Source: a virus
Virus record (IMG/VR): IMGVR_UViG_3300042485_003294
Span: 1-38,992 of that record
DNA length: 38,992 bases
Direction: 5' to 3' (one strand)
The translations under genes were made by a program, and so were the position numbers. Shown here one piece after another: positions 1 through 7,519 of the stretch; the first letter of the stretch is position 1; each line of letters begins with the position of its first letter. The notes below the pieces were generated by a model, which had not been told where the DNA came from, searched no databases, and saw nothing but the letters and a program-made list of their open reading frames with translations.

Positions 1-2
1 TA

Positions 3-227
3 TCAACTGAAAATGAACATTTTAAATCAATAAATGATAAGTTTGCGTCGAGTGCAAGAACAGGAAAAAAATCAAGTGCAATGGGTAGTCTTATTAATGG
101 ATTTTTTTCAGACCCGGCGGAGAAAGCCACATTGTTAGGTAAGTCTCACGATGCATTAGTTGATTGTGAGAATACATTAAATGTAATTGAACGTGGCCTG
201 AAAATTGTTTCAAGCCACATTCGTTAA
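3..227 (+). CDS. DnaQ-like (DEDDh) 3'-5' exonuclease, C-terminal 74 codons only
   Basis: This is the only plus-strand gene. It is open from the window edge (frame beginning at base 3) to a TAA at 225-227, so only the last 74 residues are visible. They include H-D-A-L-V-D, which fits the ExoIII-epsilon HxAxxD motif of DEDDh exonucleases (RNase T, DNA polymerase III epsilon, phage DexA-type enzymes), followed by C-E-N-T as in family members. The other catalytic motifs would lie upstream, outside the window. A role in 3'-end trimming or nucleotide recycling is inferred from family. The gene converges on the gp46-like gene and shares the palindromic TTAA at its stop. The family call rests on one motif and its spacing to the C-terminus, so it is probable, not certain. 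Confidence 0.62.
   Translation, partial: STENEHFKSINDKFASSARTGKKSSAMGSLINGFFSDPAEKATLLGKSHDALVDCENTLNVIERGLKIVSSHIR
193..218. other. Hairpin at the convergent gene junction
   Basis: Arms at 193-203 and 208-218 form an 11-base stem around a 4-base loop. In plus-strand RNA there is one C.A mismatch. In minus-strand RNA the same position is a U.G wobble, so the stem is continuous. It starts 5 bases beyond the stop of the minus-strand gp46-like gene, inside the exonuclease coding sequence. No U-tract follows directly on either strand; a short T-run lies at 233-237 on the plus strand. It may be a 3'-end stability or transcription-collision structure, not a classic terminator. Confidence 0.5.
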
Positions 228-2557
228 GAAATTTTTGTTGTAATAAAATCTATTGAGGAGACATTCTCTTCTTTTTTAATCATAACAATGTTATCTGACC
301 AGTTACGTATCAAAGAATTATGTGATATAACAAGTATATGGTCAAAGTAGTTTTTAATCTTTTTAAAGAACTCACCCACCATTTCGAGATTCTCATCTGC
401 AATCTTACCGAACACTTCATCCATAACTACGATGTTAGGTTTAGGTAATGACGATATCTTTGTTAATACACTACGAAGTGCTAATGAGGATATGGTTCTT
501 TCGTAACCAGAACCCGCATTAAGAGGTTTTACGATACGTGTCTCAGTATCTATCATAATAAATTCAACCTCGTTCTTATCGTTTATATTCATCTCTAAAA
601 TGAAATGACAACTATCCACCAACAAACGATATAACTCCTGATTGATTAATGGAATCATATTCTTAAGAATAATTTTAGAAATACCATTCTTACCATAAAC
701 AGTTAAGTAAATTTTAAACACCGCAGACAATTCTTCCTCTGATGTAATTTTTTTAATTAACTCCTCATTGATACCAATCTTCTCATTCATGTTAGTAATG
801 TTGTTAGTATGTTTTTCGATATTGGTATTCGTTTGTCTAATGTCTCCATTTGCTGTTTCAATTTTAGTTTTAAGTGCAATTACTTCAGCATCAATCTTTT
901 GATTTTCCTCAAGTTTCTTTTTATTACTTTCGTAATTATCTAATCTCGCCTGTTTAACATCAATCTCATGTTGTTTTTGTTCAACCTCCAATTCATAACG
1001 GGCTTTACGAAGTTTACTTCTTTCGTAAGTTTCAAATTCGGTTTTTAATATTTCAAATGATTTCTCTTGTTCTTTTAATAAATCAAATTGAATTTGATTT
1101 TCTTCCATTGATTTGATGATGTCTTCAATTTCTTTTTTAATCTTATTGATTTCATCTGTATGGTCGACCTCATCTAAAGCTCTATTACAGGTTGGACAAA
1201 CGGTTCCTTCTTCAAATTTCTTTATTAATTTTTCTCTATCACCTTTTTCATATTTACATGCAACATCAATTCCTTGAAGATTAGCCATCTCACCTCTTAA
1301 CTCTTTGTGTTGGTCCTCATGATAGAATTTAGAAGGTTCTATTACATTAACACTATCAACGTTGGTTTGACTTGTGTTTCGTTGTGTTGTTAAATCATTA
1401 ATCTCTCTTTGTAGTAACGTCGGGTTTGTGTTAATTAGTTCTCTATCAACATCATTATTTCTCTTTAAGAAAACCTCATCTCTTTTACCTTCTAACTTTT
1501 CTAATTCCTTTTGAAATTTACCTAACTCTTTTGTTAGTCTCACAATTTCACTTTCAGAATTATCAAGACTTTCTTTATGATTGGTTATTTCTAATTCTAA
1601 AGTTACTTTGTTATATGTGTTAGATACTAACTTCTTACTCCAATCGTTATAAATTTCTTTTGCAATTTCTTCCTTTGCCTTTAAACTCTCTAAACCTAAA
1701 AATTTAGTAAGGATTTGACCTCTAGCGGTTGGTTTGGATTCAATAAGTTCTTCTAAATTATAACCAGTTGTTAAAATGGTTGATAGGAAGTCTTCTTCAG
1801 TTCCAATTGCTGACGCAATAAACGATTCTGTTTCTCTTCTTTGTTCACCTGAAAGATTTTCAATTTCACCATCTTCTTTCCTCTTGTAGAACTCAAGTTT
1901 ATTGGTAACGGTATATTCACCTGACTTTGATTTCTTTCTTAATGTTTTTCTTTCAATAACATAATCATCTCCGTCAATTGTTATTTCACCTCTAACACTA
2001 ACCTCATCCTTATCCGTGAATCTATTAAAGATTTCACCATTGGTTTTGGTTTTAGTTGTTGAGTTAAAAAAAAGAAACATTAATAAGTCAACAGATGATG
2101 TTGATTTACCCCCAAAGTTTTTAGGTGTAGATTCAATTACCGTAATACCGTCGAGACCTGTGAAGTCAATGACATTAGAATCACCAAAAGATAAAAAATT
2201 AGAAAACTCGACTCTCTTAATGAACCATTTATTGTATCTAACTTTGTTTTCATTTAATTTATCTATTTGTGTGTTTACTTTATTATCTAATCTATCAACC
2301 AATTCCCATTTAATATCAATAGAATTATCCTTAATGAAATCTTTCATTAATTTCTTTTGATACTGATGATCCAAAATACTATCGGAAGCCTCCAAAGACT
2401 CTAAACGAGTTTCATTTACATTTGATAGTGTCTTTGTAATTACTTGTACATTCTTGGAACTATACTTCTCCTGAAAGTATGACTTTACTCTCCTAATTTT
2501 TTCGGGTGTGAAATTTTCAGGAACGTCTTGCCATGTTACTTTTATAAATGGATTCAT
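224..2557 (-). CDS. SbcC/Rad50-like recombination ATPase (T4 gp46-like)
   Basis: Large subunit of an SbcCD/Mre11-Rad50-type complex, which in T4-like phages resects DNA ends for recombination and recombination-dependent replication. Seen in the 777-aa product: an ABC-type start (RVEFSNFLSFG, about residue 115); a Walker A region PKNFGGKS at 145-152; long coiled-coil segments on both sides of a CPTC zinc hook at 454-457; a signature-like GSGYERT; Walker B IVVMDE ending at E714; and an H-loop ISHN near 740. Two oddities stand out. The first Walker A glycine is replaced by proline, and about 110 residues precede the ATPase domain where family members normally begin. ATG start 7 bases after the preceding stop. 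The probable partner is the gp47-like gene at 4100-4924, with three small genes between them. Confidence 0.93.
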   Translation of the reverse strand: MNPFIKVTWQDVPENFTPEKIRRVKSYFQEKYSSKNVQVITKTLSNVNETRLESLEASDSILDHQYQKKLMKDFIKDNSIDIKWELVDRLDNKVNTQIDKLNENKVRYNKWFIKRVEFSNFLSFGDSNVIDFTGLDGITVIESTPKNFGGKSTSSVDLLMFLFFNSTTKTKTNGEIFNRFTDKDEVSVRGEITIDGDDYVIERKTLRKKSKSGEYTVTNKLEFYKRKEDGEIENLSGEQRRETESFIASAIGTEEDFLSTILTTGYNLEELIESKPTARGQILTKFLGLESLKAKEEIAKEIYNDWSKKLVSNTYNKVTLELEITNHKESLDNSESEIVRLTKELGKFQKELEKLEGKRDEVFLKRNNDVDRELINTNPTLLQREINDLTTQRNTSQTNVDSVNVIEPSKFYHEDQHKELRGEMANLQGIDVACKYEKGDREKLIKKFEEGTVCPTCNRALDEVDHTDEINKIKKEIEDIIKSMEENQIQFDLLKEQEKSFEILKTEFETYERSKLRKARYELEVEQKQHEIDVKQARLDNYESNKKKLEENQKIDAEVIALKTKIETANGDIRQTNTNIEKHTNNITNMNEKIGINEELIKKITSEEELSAVFKIYLTVYGKNGISKIILKNMIPLINQELYRLLVDSCHFILEMNINDKNEVEFIMIDTETRIVKPLNAGSGYERTISSLALRSVLTKISSLPKPNIVVMDEVFGKIADENLEMVGEFFKKIKNYFDHILVISHNSLIRNWSDNIVMIKKEENVSSIDFITTKIS

Positions 2558-2564
2558 TAATTAA

Positions 2565-3224
2565 TTATTTATTTGCAAACATAACTTCTCTTACTCTTTG
2601 TTGATTATATTCTTTTTCCATATCTTCTAATTCTTTTTGTGTTGGTCCACAATATGGTCCATTTTCTAACCATTCACCATTAGGTTGTTTATTAAATGTA
2701 CGTACAAACTCTTTTGGTATCACAATCCAATCTTCTGGATCATCACTATTACTAACTTTTCTATTAAAAACAAATTTGATTTTATTAAAGTCTTTTATTG
2801 TTTGAGCATCTACCATACAAATTTGGTCAAATTGTGCATTAACTCTAAAATATATATTTTTATCATGACCTGGATGTGATGTCAACCATTTGCCAGTATT
2901 TCTTTCAGATAATTCACCCAACCCAAAATAAAACCATTTCCAATTTTGCATATTAAGACCTGCAAATCCGAGATTAAAAATATCTTGTTGATTACCTGCC
3001 CATCTATCTCCCTGAAATGAACCATTTTCACCTTCAGCACCCCATGATGGGTCGTCTACACATACTAAATCAATACCATATTTGGTACCGCTAATGAATT
3101 TAAATCCCAATACTTTTTCCGCAAATGATATGAAAAGTTTTCTCATATCCTCATCATCAAATGGGTCTTGAATTACCTTACCATTAATCCTTATGTATCT
3201 AAATTTTCTTTTTTGTTGTGACAT
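2565..3224 (-). CDS. Conserved-looking phage protein of unknown function (219 aa), possibly nuclease-like
   Basis: I do not recognise this family. The frame opens at a TTG (3257), but that overlaps the preceding gene by 32 bases. The ATG at 3224 starts one base after that gene's TAA and gives a 219-aa protein, so I prefer it. The N-terminus is basic (KRKFRYIR). Residues 49-75 contain YGIDL, then acidic E64 and E66 and a tryptophan-rich stretch, which is reminiscent of the D...ExE active-site layout of some restriction-endonuclease-fold proteins. That resemblance is weak. The protein is soluble, with no signal peptide or membrane segment. Its place between gp47 and gp46 suggests a part in DNA processing, but this is inference. 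Confidence 0.8.
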   Translation of the reverse strand: MSQQKRKFRYIRINGKVIQDPFDDEDMRKLFISFAEKVLGFKFISGTKYGIDLVCVDDPSWGAEGENGSFQGDRWAGNQQDIFNLGFAGLNMQNWKWFYFGLGELSERNTGKWLTSHPGHDKNIYFRVNAQFDQICMVDAQTIKDFNKIKFVFNRKVSNSDDPEDWIVIPKEFVRTFNKQPNGEWLENGPYCGPTQKELEDMEKEYNQQRVREVMFANK

Positions 3225-3225
3225 A

Positions 3226-3537
3226 TTACTTAATTCTACTTTCCTCAAAAAATTCAACGATTGCGTTTATTGCCCAAACAGCTCCCGCGGTAAACATACC
3301 ATCAAAGAATAAATTGATAATCCAAAAGGTATCAAAAAATCTTGTGGTAATACTACCTAAAATTAGTGACATAAAAAATCCAACCCAAGTTGATGTACAC
3401 AATGTACAACTTATTAAGTCACCAAAAAACTTTGAGTGTGCTTTTATCCATATACGTTGGTTTTCAAAAATTGCTCCCCAAACAAGTATACTTGTCATTC
3501 CGTAGGCTGCGATTGCCCATAATAATAATGTTCCCAT
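3226..3537 (-). CDS. Small membrane protein with CxxC...W motif (103 aa)
   Basis: Three hydrophobic stretches (about residues 2-22, 49-62 and 70-95) predict an integral membrane protein. Between the first two is SCTLCTSTWVG, with C44, C47 and W51. This C-x2-C-x3-W layout at the edge of a membrane helix is also seen in small DUF1360-type membrane proteins of bacteria and phages, whose biochemical role is not established. The ATG at 3537 is preceded by the A/T-only stretch ATATATAAAAC. A 48-base gap separates it from the preceding gene, and it is followed one base later by the 219-aa gene. A membrane protein inside the recombination cluster is unexpected; an anchoring or metal-binding role is only a guess. 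Confidence 0.78.
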   Translation of the reverse strand: MGTLLLWAIAAYGMTSILVWGAIFENQRIWIKAHSKFFGDLISCTLCTSTWVGFFMSLILGSITTRFFDTFWIINLFFDGMFTAGAVWAINAIVEFFEESRIK

Positions 3538-3585
3538 GTTTTATATATTTTAGTTAATATAAGAAAAATTATTGTTAAAAACAAA

Positions 3586-4131
3586 CTATTCATCATATAA
3601 ACTATTCAAATCACTATTCTTCATAAAAGAACCTTTGTTGAATTTATTTAATGCGTTTGTTAATTTTTCTAATTCTTCTTTTAATTTTATGTTTTCTTCA
3701 CTTAATCTATCAACCTCTTTTGTGTCTACAATTTTTAATGGTACCTCAACAATAACTTCTTTGATTATTTCAATAGGGACTTCTTTTATAACTTCATTAG
3801 TAATAATTTGTGCGTCCCCCTTTACTTCTATGGGTACTTCTTTAATAACCTCTACTATTTTTTCAATTGGTACTTCTCTAATAACCTCAACAATTTTCTC
3901 GACAGGAACTTCTTTTATTATTTCAACTATCTTTTCAACCATAACCTCCTTAATAACTTCAACTATTTTTTCTTTTTCTGTTGAGTTTCCAAATGGTGTT
4001 TCCCCATACTTCAACAAGGAAAATCCTTTATTGAAGGTTTCATTTGCAATTTTATTAATGTCTTTTATATTATTTAACTCACAATAAAGAAGAAATTCTT
4101 TATCCAAGGTTAACGTGTACTTCTTCTCCAT
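3586..4131 (-). CDS. Repeat protein with ~12-residue EKIVEVIKEVP units and coiled-coil tail (181 aa)
   Basis: The frame opens at TTG 4137, but ATG 4131 (MEKKYTLTLDKEF) is more plausible. Either way it overlaps the end of the gp47-like gene by about 32 bases. Residues 1-45 look like a small folded domain (LLYCELNNIKDINKIANETF, then GFSLLKYG), a composition reminiscent of small N-terminal domains in phage proteins encoded near gp46/47; I cannot assign a function. Residues about 54-150 are tandem 12-residue units of the form E-K-I-V-E-V-I-K-E-V-P-(V/I): four good copies, then decaying ones. Residues about 150-170 form a leucine/glutamate coiled coil. The stop is TAG, unlike the TAA stops checked nearby. 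An elongated scaffold or tether is likely from the sequence, but the partner is unknown. Confidence 0.85.
   Translation of the reverse strand: MEKKYTLTLDKEFLLYCELNNIKDINKIANETFNKGFSLLKYGETPFGNSTEKEKIVEVIKEVMVEKIVEIIKEVPVEKIVEVIREVPIEKIVEVIKEVPIEVKGDAQIITNEVIKEVPIEIIKEVIVEVPLKIVDTKEVDRLSEENIKLKEELEKLTNALNKFNKGSFMKNSDLNSLYDE
3730..3985 (-). repeat. Tandem ~36-base repeats encoding EKIVEVIKEVP units
   Basis: In-frame 36-base units inside the 181-aa gene. The four most regular units run from about 3985 to 3840. Degenerate units, interrupted by a short insert (KGDAQIIT), continue to about 3730. The amino-acid pattern is much better kept than the DNA, so the repeat is old or under selection at protein level. 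Confidence 0.75.
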
Positions 4132-4924
4132 TTTCAATGTCTTTTATGTCTGATATGGTGAAATGTAGGAATGGTTGTTCATTTGGTAAATCATGGAATG
4201 TGTACTCATCAGTAGTAACATCGTATATACCATATCCGTGATGTTTGACTGTTTCACCAAAATTTTGTTGGATTAAACTACCTACCATTATTGCTTTACC
4301 GCCATTTGGTAATGTAAATTGTTGTCTCTTGTGGATATCTCCACATAATAATAAATCCAAATCAACAAAGTTTAATTGGTCATATGCATCTTCAAACTCA
4401 TAACCTAAGTCAGTTGACAGCCCCATAATTGGTCCGTGAAATAATCCAACAGTTAATAACCCTTCTTGTTTTGTGAAATCAGGTCTTGCGTTGTGTTGAT
4501 ATAATGAATAAACAACCCATTGAACGCTACCATCGGTATCAATATAATCACCACTATCTTTTAGGTATGTGATGTGTTGATTGTCTAATAATTGAACGAC
4601 TGGTGTTATACTATCCATACGTTGTGTATTATTCTCCAAGAAATCGTGATTACCCGGTATGATTACAACCTTACCAAAACGAGTTAACTCTTTTAAAAAC
4701 CAACTCGTTAATAATAATTGTTCATTTGAGATATTAATTTTTTGATGTGCGATATCACCCGCAACAACAATTCTAATTTCGTTATGCGATATATTTTCAT
4801 CTGCCCATTCTAAAAATTTTACACTTAATTCATTTAATAATATTTCGAATTGATTCTTATATAATTCGTGCATTTGAATTGTACGAATGTGTAAATCAGC
4901 AATGTGTATGATTTTCTTTACCAT
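4100..4924 (-). CDS. SbcD/Mre11-like nuclease (T4 gp47-like)
   Basis: Metallophosphoesterase nuclease subunit of the SbcCD-type complex. The five phosphoesterase motifs are visible in order: D10-L-H12; G56-D57 (AGDIAHQ); G91-N-H-D94; H163 (LFHGP); and G195-D-I-H198. The 274-aa length matches a catalytic domain with a short C-terminal part that would contact the SbcC-like ATPase. The gene overlaps the end of the PD-(D/E)XK gene by 7 bases, which suggests coupled translation. With the product of 224-2557 it should process double-strand ends for phage recombination, as known for T4 gp46/gp47; that role is transferred from family. All metal-binding residues I expect are present, so it is probably active. 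Confidence 0.94.
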   Translation of the reverse strand: MVKKIIHIADLHIRTIQMHELYKNQFEILLNELSVKFLEWADENISHNEIRIVVAGDIAHQKINISNEQLLLTSWFLKELTRFGKVVIIPGNHDFLENNTQRMDSITPVVQLLDNQHITYLKDSGDYIDTDGSVQWVVYSLYQHNARPDFTKQEGLLTVGLFHGPIMGLSTDLGYEFEDAYDQLNFVDLDLLLCGDIHKRQQFTLPNGGKAIMVGSLIQQNFGETVKHHGYGIYDVTTDEYTFHDLPNEQPFLHFTISDIKDIENGEEVHVNLG

Positions 4925-5778
4925 CTTTTAATATAATTTGATAAGTCCATTGTTAAAATTGCATTGTTAATTTGTGACGGGACTTTATATTCCACAAATG
5001 TTGCATCATCTTTTAATAAAACCACCACATTACCTAACAATTTAATATCATTGTATTTTGTTTCTTTTAACATTTTACGTAACAATCTACCATATAAAGG
5101 AAGTTGTAAAAAATAATGACCTAAAGCATTATCGTGATAGTTGTTGAATGGTGGATATAATTTACCAGTGTAGTGATGTACTTCAAAGTTTTTAGGTTGG
5201 TTTGTTTTCCAATCGGTAATAACAAAACCAAAGCCATCTTTTTCTTTATTTTGCATTAACCATACTTTATCTGGTTGTCCTGTATATTGTTCTTCAGGGT
5301 CACCTAATATAATTTCAGTATCTAATAATACACCACCTCTCTCTAACATTAAGTCAAGAAATTGTTTTCCCGCAATAATCATATTATCACTCTTACGTTG
5401 TTGTTCTTCATTAATTTCAAAAATTGGTTGTCTTACTTCTTTATAGTTATCAAATCTATTAATCAAATCAGATTCCAATTCAAAATGGACACGGCTACCC
5501 ATATTAGTTGATAAGTCACCAGCTTGTTTCCATTCCGCAAGCAATTGTGCTTGCCCTTCAGGGTCTCCCTTAGACATCCTCAACGCCATTCCTTCTGCAT
5601 CAAATGGTTTGTGAAACTTCTTTATAATTTTAGAAACTGAAGGAAAATTCTTTTTAACAACACCATCAACATCTTTCATGTGATAGATGTGTTGTTCTTC
5701 TATGAATGTTAATTCTAATTCTTGTCTTTTCTTTTCTAATAAGTCTTTAATCTCTAACGAGATGTCTTGTAAATTCAT
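4918..5778 (-). CDS. PD-(D/E)XK nuclease, RecB/Cas4-like
   Basis: The 286-aa product carries the RecB-family nuclease layout: GSRVHFELE with H98; LLDTEI with E156; YTGQPDKVW with D170; the catalytic ITDWKTN with D189 and K191; and the downstream HYFLQLPLYG, matching the QxxxY motif at Q225/Y229. No Cas4-type cysteine cluster for an Fe-S centre is seen, so it is closer to stand-alone phage exonucleases than to Cas4. The ATG overlaps the primase stop in TAATG, and its own end overlaps gp47, which places it firmly in the replication/recombination operon. A 5'-3' exonuclease or end-processing role is likely, but polarity cannot be read from sequence. Confidence 0.9.
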   Translation of the reverse strand: MNLQDISLEIKDLLEKKRQELELTFIEEQHIYHMKDVDGVVKKNFPSVSKIIKKFHKPFDAEGMALRMSKGDPEGQAQLLAEWKQAGDLSTNMGSRVHFELESDLINRFDNYKEVRQPIFEINEEQQRKSDNMIIAGKQFLDLMLERGGVLLDTEIILGDPEEQYTGQPDKVWLMQNKEKDGFGFVITDWKTNQPKNFEVHHYTGKLYPPFNNYHDNALGHYFLQLPLYGRLLRKMLKETKYNDIKLLGNVVVLLKDDATFVEYKVPSQINNAILTMDLSNYIKRW

Positions 5779-6722
5779 TAATCTAATTGTTTTATTTTAT
5801 AATCGTCTAATTTTCCTTGTAGGTCGGCAATATCTTTATCACCTTCTAATTTAATTGCAAAAACCCGACCCATCAATTTACCACAATTTAATTTATGATA
5901 TAATCTTTCGGCATCATTCCAAGCATCTGGATCTAACACAATTACAATTTTACCTTTCGCCCTTTCATAAAGAGTGTTAAATAAATGGTCACTCATGAAT
6001 TTTCCCAACAATGGAATTGCATTAGGTATGAATATACTATCAAACGCCCCTTCCACAATGTATATTGTTTCATCCCAATTAACCAAATATTCATTGAATA
6101 TAATAAGTTCTTTTTGTGCTTCAGGATTCTTATATTTCATTTTTGTTCTATTCAAATATGAACGTGCAATGAAATAATTAATTCTTCTTTCACAATCATA
6201 TGATGGAATAATAATTCTGTTTTCGTAGATACCTCTATAACAAAAACCAATGTTATACATCTGTACCATTAAGTCTGTTATGTTCCTACTTTTTATGTAA
6301 TTGTATGCTTGTTTATAATATGGTGTCATTTTAAGACCCATACTCGCCTCTTTGAATGGTATAAAGTCTTGGGGTAGTTTTACCGTCTTGTAAACACGTT
6401 TGCTGAAATCTTCACCATCATCTGGTTTTAATAAAAGATAATTTTTTAGTTGTTTTGGATTACCGAATTTTTTAACCAATTTAAAAATTGATCCGTGAGT
6501 TTCGTGTGATTCGGCACACACCCAACATTTAAAAACATTGTATTTGTAGTTGACCTCTAAATTTCCTTTTCCGTCACCGTGGTCCAATCCTTTTATGTCA
6601 TATGAACACACTGGACAATCAAAAGACATCTGTCCTTTATAATCATTATGCATGTTAGAGTCACCCAAAATATCTTCGAGAATTTCAATAACAGGAGAAT
6701 AGTCAACTTCTTGATTTACCAT
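5778..6722 (-). CDS. DNA primase, DnaG-type zinc-ribbon + Toprim (314 aa)
   Basis: Synthesises RNA primers for lagging-strand replication, judged from family. An N-terminal zinc ribbon has C36-P-V-C39 and C66-W-V-C69. A DnaG-like core follows (NRIIIPSYD, then IARSYLNRTKMKYKNPE, which resembles the RNA polymerase core of DnaG). The Toprim domain has VEGAFD with E224 and LDPDAW with D264/D266, and a further acidic GDKDIAD near 294-300. No helicase domain is fused, so a separate helicase should be encoded elsewhere, as with T4 gp61/gp41. The frame can be extended to a GTG at 6776, but that stretch is hydrophobic junk running through the terminator, so ATG 6722 is chosen. The sequence just upstream, ATATTTCTATAGT, resembles the recurring intergenic motif. 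Confidence 0.92.
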   Translation of the reverse strand: MVNQEVDYSPVIEILEDILGDSNMHNDYKGQMSFDCPVCSYDIKGLDHGDGKGNLEVNYKYNVFKCWVCAESHETHGSIFKLVKKFGNPKQLKNYLLLKPDDGEDFSKRVYKTVKLPQDFIPFKEASMGLKMTPYYKQAYNYIKSRNITDLMVQMYNIGFCYRGIYENRIIIPSYDCERRINYFIARSYLNRTKMKYKNPEAQKELIIFNEYLVNWDETIYIVEGAFDSIFIPNAIPLLGKFMSDHLFNTLYERAKGKIVIVLDPDAWNDAERLYHKLNCGKLMGRVFAIKLEGDKDIADLQGKLDDYKIKQLD

Positions 6723-6751
6723 ACTATAGAAATATATGTAAAAAAAATGAT

Positions 6752-6786
6752 AAAAAAAAATCCCCCGGAACACCACCTCCGAGGGA
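6752..6786 (-). terminator. Intrinsic terminator between resolvase and primase genes
   Basis: On the minus strand a GC-rich hairpin with arms 6785-6778 and 6769-6762 (8 pairs including one G.U, extendable by one A-T pair) and an 8-base loop is followed by a run of nine Ts (6760-6752). The plus-strand side has no T-run, so it acts only on right-to-left transcripts. It would end transcription from the resolvase side, so the primase operon needs its own promoter or read-through. Confidence 0.88.
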
Positions 6787-6796
6787 AACCAACCAA

Positions 6797-6814
6797 AAGT
6801 GTATTTCTACACTT
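6797..6814 (-). other. GNRA-capped hairpin
   Basis: Perfect inverted repeat, 7 bp each side, enclosing GAAA on the minus strand. It sits 11 bases upstream (in transcription order) of the terminator hairpin and about 13 bases downstream of the TATTTATA box. Confidence 0.6.
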
Positions 6815-6826
6815 CCCGTCTTCTTT

Positions 6827-6834
6827 TATAAATA
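6827..6834 (-). promoter_or_regulatory. TATTTATA box in the resolvase-primase spacer
   Basis: Coding-strand context CATATATTTATAAAAG. This copy is the informative one, because it precedes no start codon and so is unlikely to be a ribosome-binding element. It contains TATATTTA, close to the Bacteroidota -7 consensus TAnnTTTG, and TATAAAA, close to the T4 late-promoter TATAAATA. No clear -33 TTTG element at 19-21 bases was found. Confidence 0.4.
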
Positions 6835-6862
6835 TATGATAAACAATCGGTAAAGTAAAATG

Positions 6863-7480
6863 TTAGTTGCCGGATTTTTCTAATCTATTCATGTTAACAT
6901 AACCAATCACACAAGTTGCAGCATCGGCCATATCGTAATTTTCTTTTTTAAGATTACCTGTTTTACCATATAACCAATTAACATCAGGACATACTGCATT
7001 TACATGTTCCCAAATTACATGTTTCTTATCTATGTCTCTTGGGTAACCACCAAATAAAACATTACGACCTTTGTCATTTGCCCCAACTAAATCAGGGAAT
7101 GCAAATTTTCTTGAATTATATGTCGAAATAAATGTTGGTAAAATTCCCAAAACATCGTAACACGACTTGAGAATCAATGTGTTATATCTCAATAAGGTTC
7201 CAATTGTATACACATTATTCGATTGTAATAATGGTTCCTCAATTATGACACGGGTAATGCCAACATCTTTATATCCTAATAAATGTTTTTTAAACGCTTC
7301 CGCCTTTAAGATTAATTCTTCAATCTTATCTTCAGGTTGAGGTTTAATTTTTGGGGAAAAATGTGTTAATTCTAATAATTTAGACCCTGTCATATCGAAC
7401 AGTGCCCACCCAATTGTCTTGGTCGAAATATCGAGTCCTAAGATTTTTGGCTTGTTTTTTAATTTTACATCTATACTCAT
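6863..7480 (-). CDS. RuvC-like Holliday-junction resolvase
   Basis: RNase H-fold endonuclease expected to resolve branched recombination or replication intermediates, including before packaging. The 205-aa product has KILGLDIST with D17, then the strand with E81/E82 (VIIEEPL), and the C-terminal pair D183 and D186 in YDMADAATC. That is the acidic quartet arrangement of RuvC-type enzymes. Length is slightly above bacterial RuvC (about 170 aa); the extra sequence is a 120-160 insert rich in basic and aromatic residues. The gene lies between the virion block and the primase, has a 39-base upstream gap (TATATATTG near the start), and its transcript should end at the terminator at 6752-6786. Confidence 0.9.
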   Translation of the reverse strand: MSIDVKLKNKPKILGLDISTKTIGWALFDMTGSKLLELTHFSPKIKPQPEDKIEELILKAEAFKKHLLGYKDVGITRVIIEEPLLQSNNVYTIGTLLRYNTLILKSCYDVLGILPTFISTYNSRKFAFPDLVGANDKGRNVLFGGYPRDIDKKHVIWEHVNAVCPDVNWLYGKTGNLKKENYDMADAATCVIGYVNMNRLEKSGN

Positions 7481-7519
7481 ATAACAATATATAATGAATA
7501 TTTTTAGAAATGTAAAGCC

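Larger units (their letters stand above)
6752..6826 (-). ncRNA. Candidate small structured RNA upstream of the primase gene
   Basis: In the 140-base spacer, in transcription order: a TATTTATA box (6834-6827); about 12 bases; a perfect 7-bp hairpin with a GAAA (GNRA) tetraloop (arms 6814-6808 and 6803-6797); a short linker; then the terminator hairpin. A promoter-like box, two stems and a terminator with no open reading frame fit a stand-alone RNA of roughly 70 nt. The alternative is a two-hairpin 3' end of the resolvase mRNA. No RNA family is recognised. Confidence 0.32.

Noticed and set aside
3225-3257. TTG start for the 219-aa gene
   Set aside because: It needs a 32-base overlap with the membrane-protein gene, while an ATG sits one base after that gene's stop.
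3572-4087. 171-codon plus-strand open frame
   Set aside because: It is the antisense of the tandem repeats in the 181-aa gene and reads as Thr/Ser/Ile-rich repeats. The minus-strand frame has coherent coiled-coil sequence and operon spacing.
6723-6776. N-terminal extension of the primase from a GTG
   Set aside because: It would translate the terminator and its T-run into hydrophobic residues; the ATG at 6722 gives a normal primase N-terminus before the zinc ribbon.
7481-7519. Terminator after the 525-aa virion gene
   Set aside because: The 39-base gap has T/A-rich sequence but no inverted repeat, so read-through from the virion block into the resolvase gene is likely until the terminator at 6752-6786.
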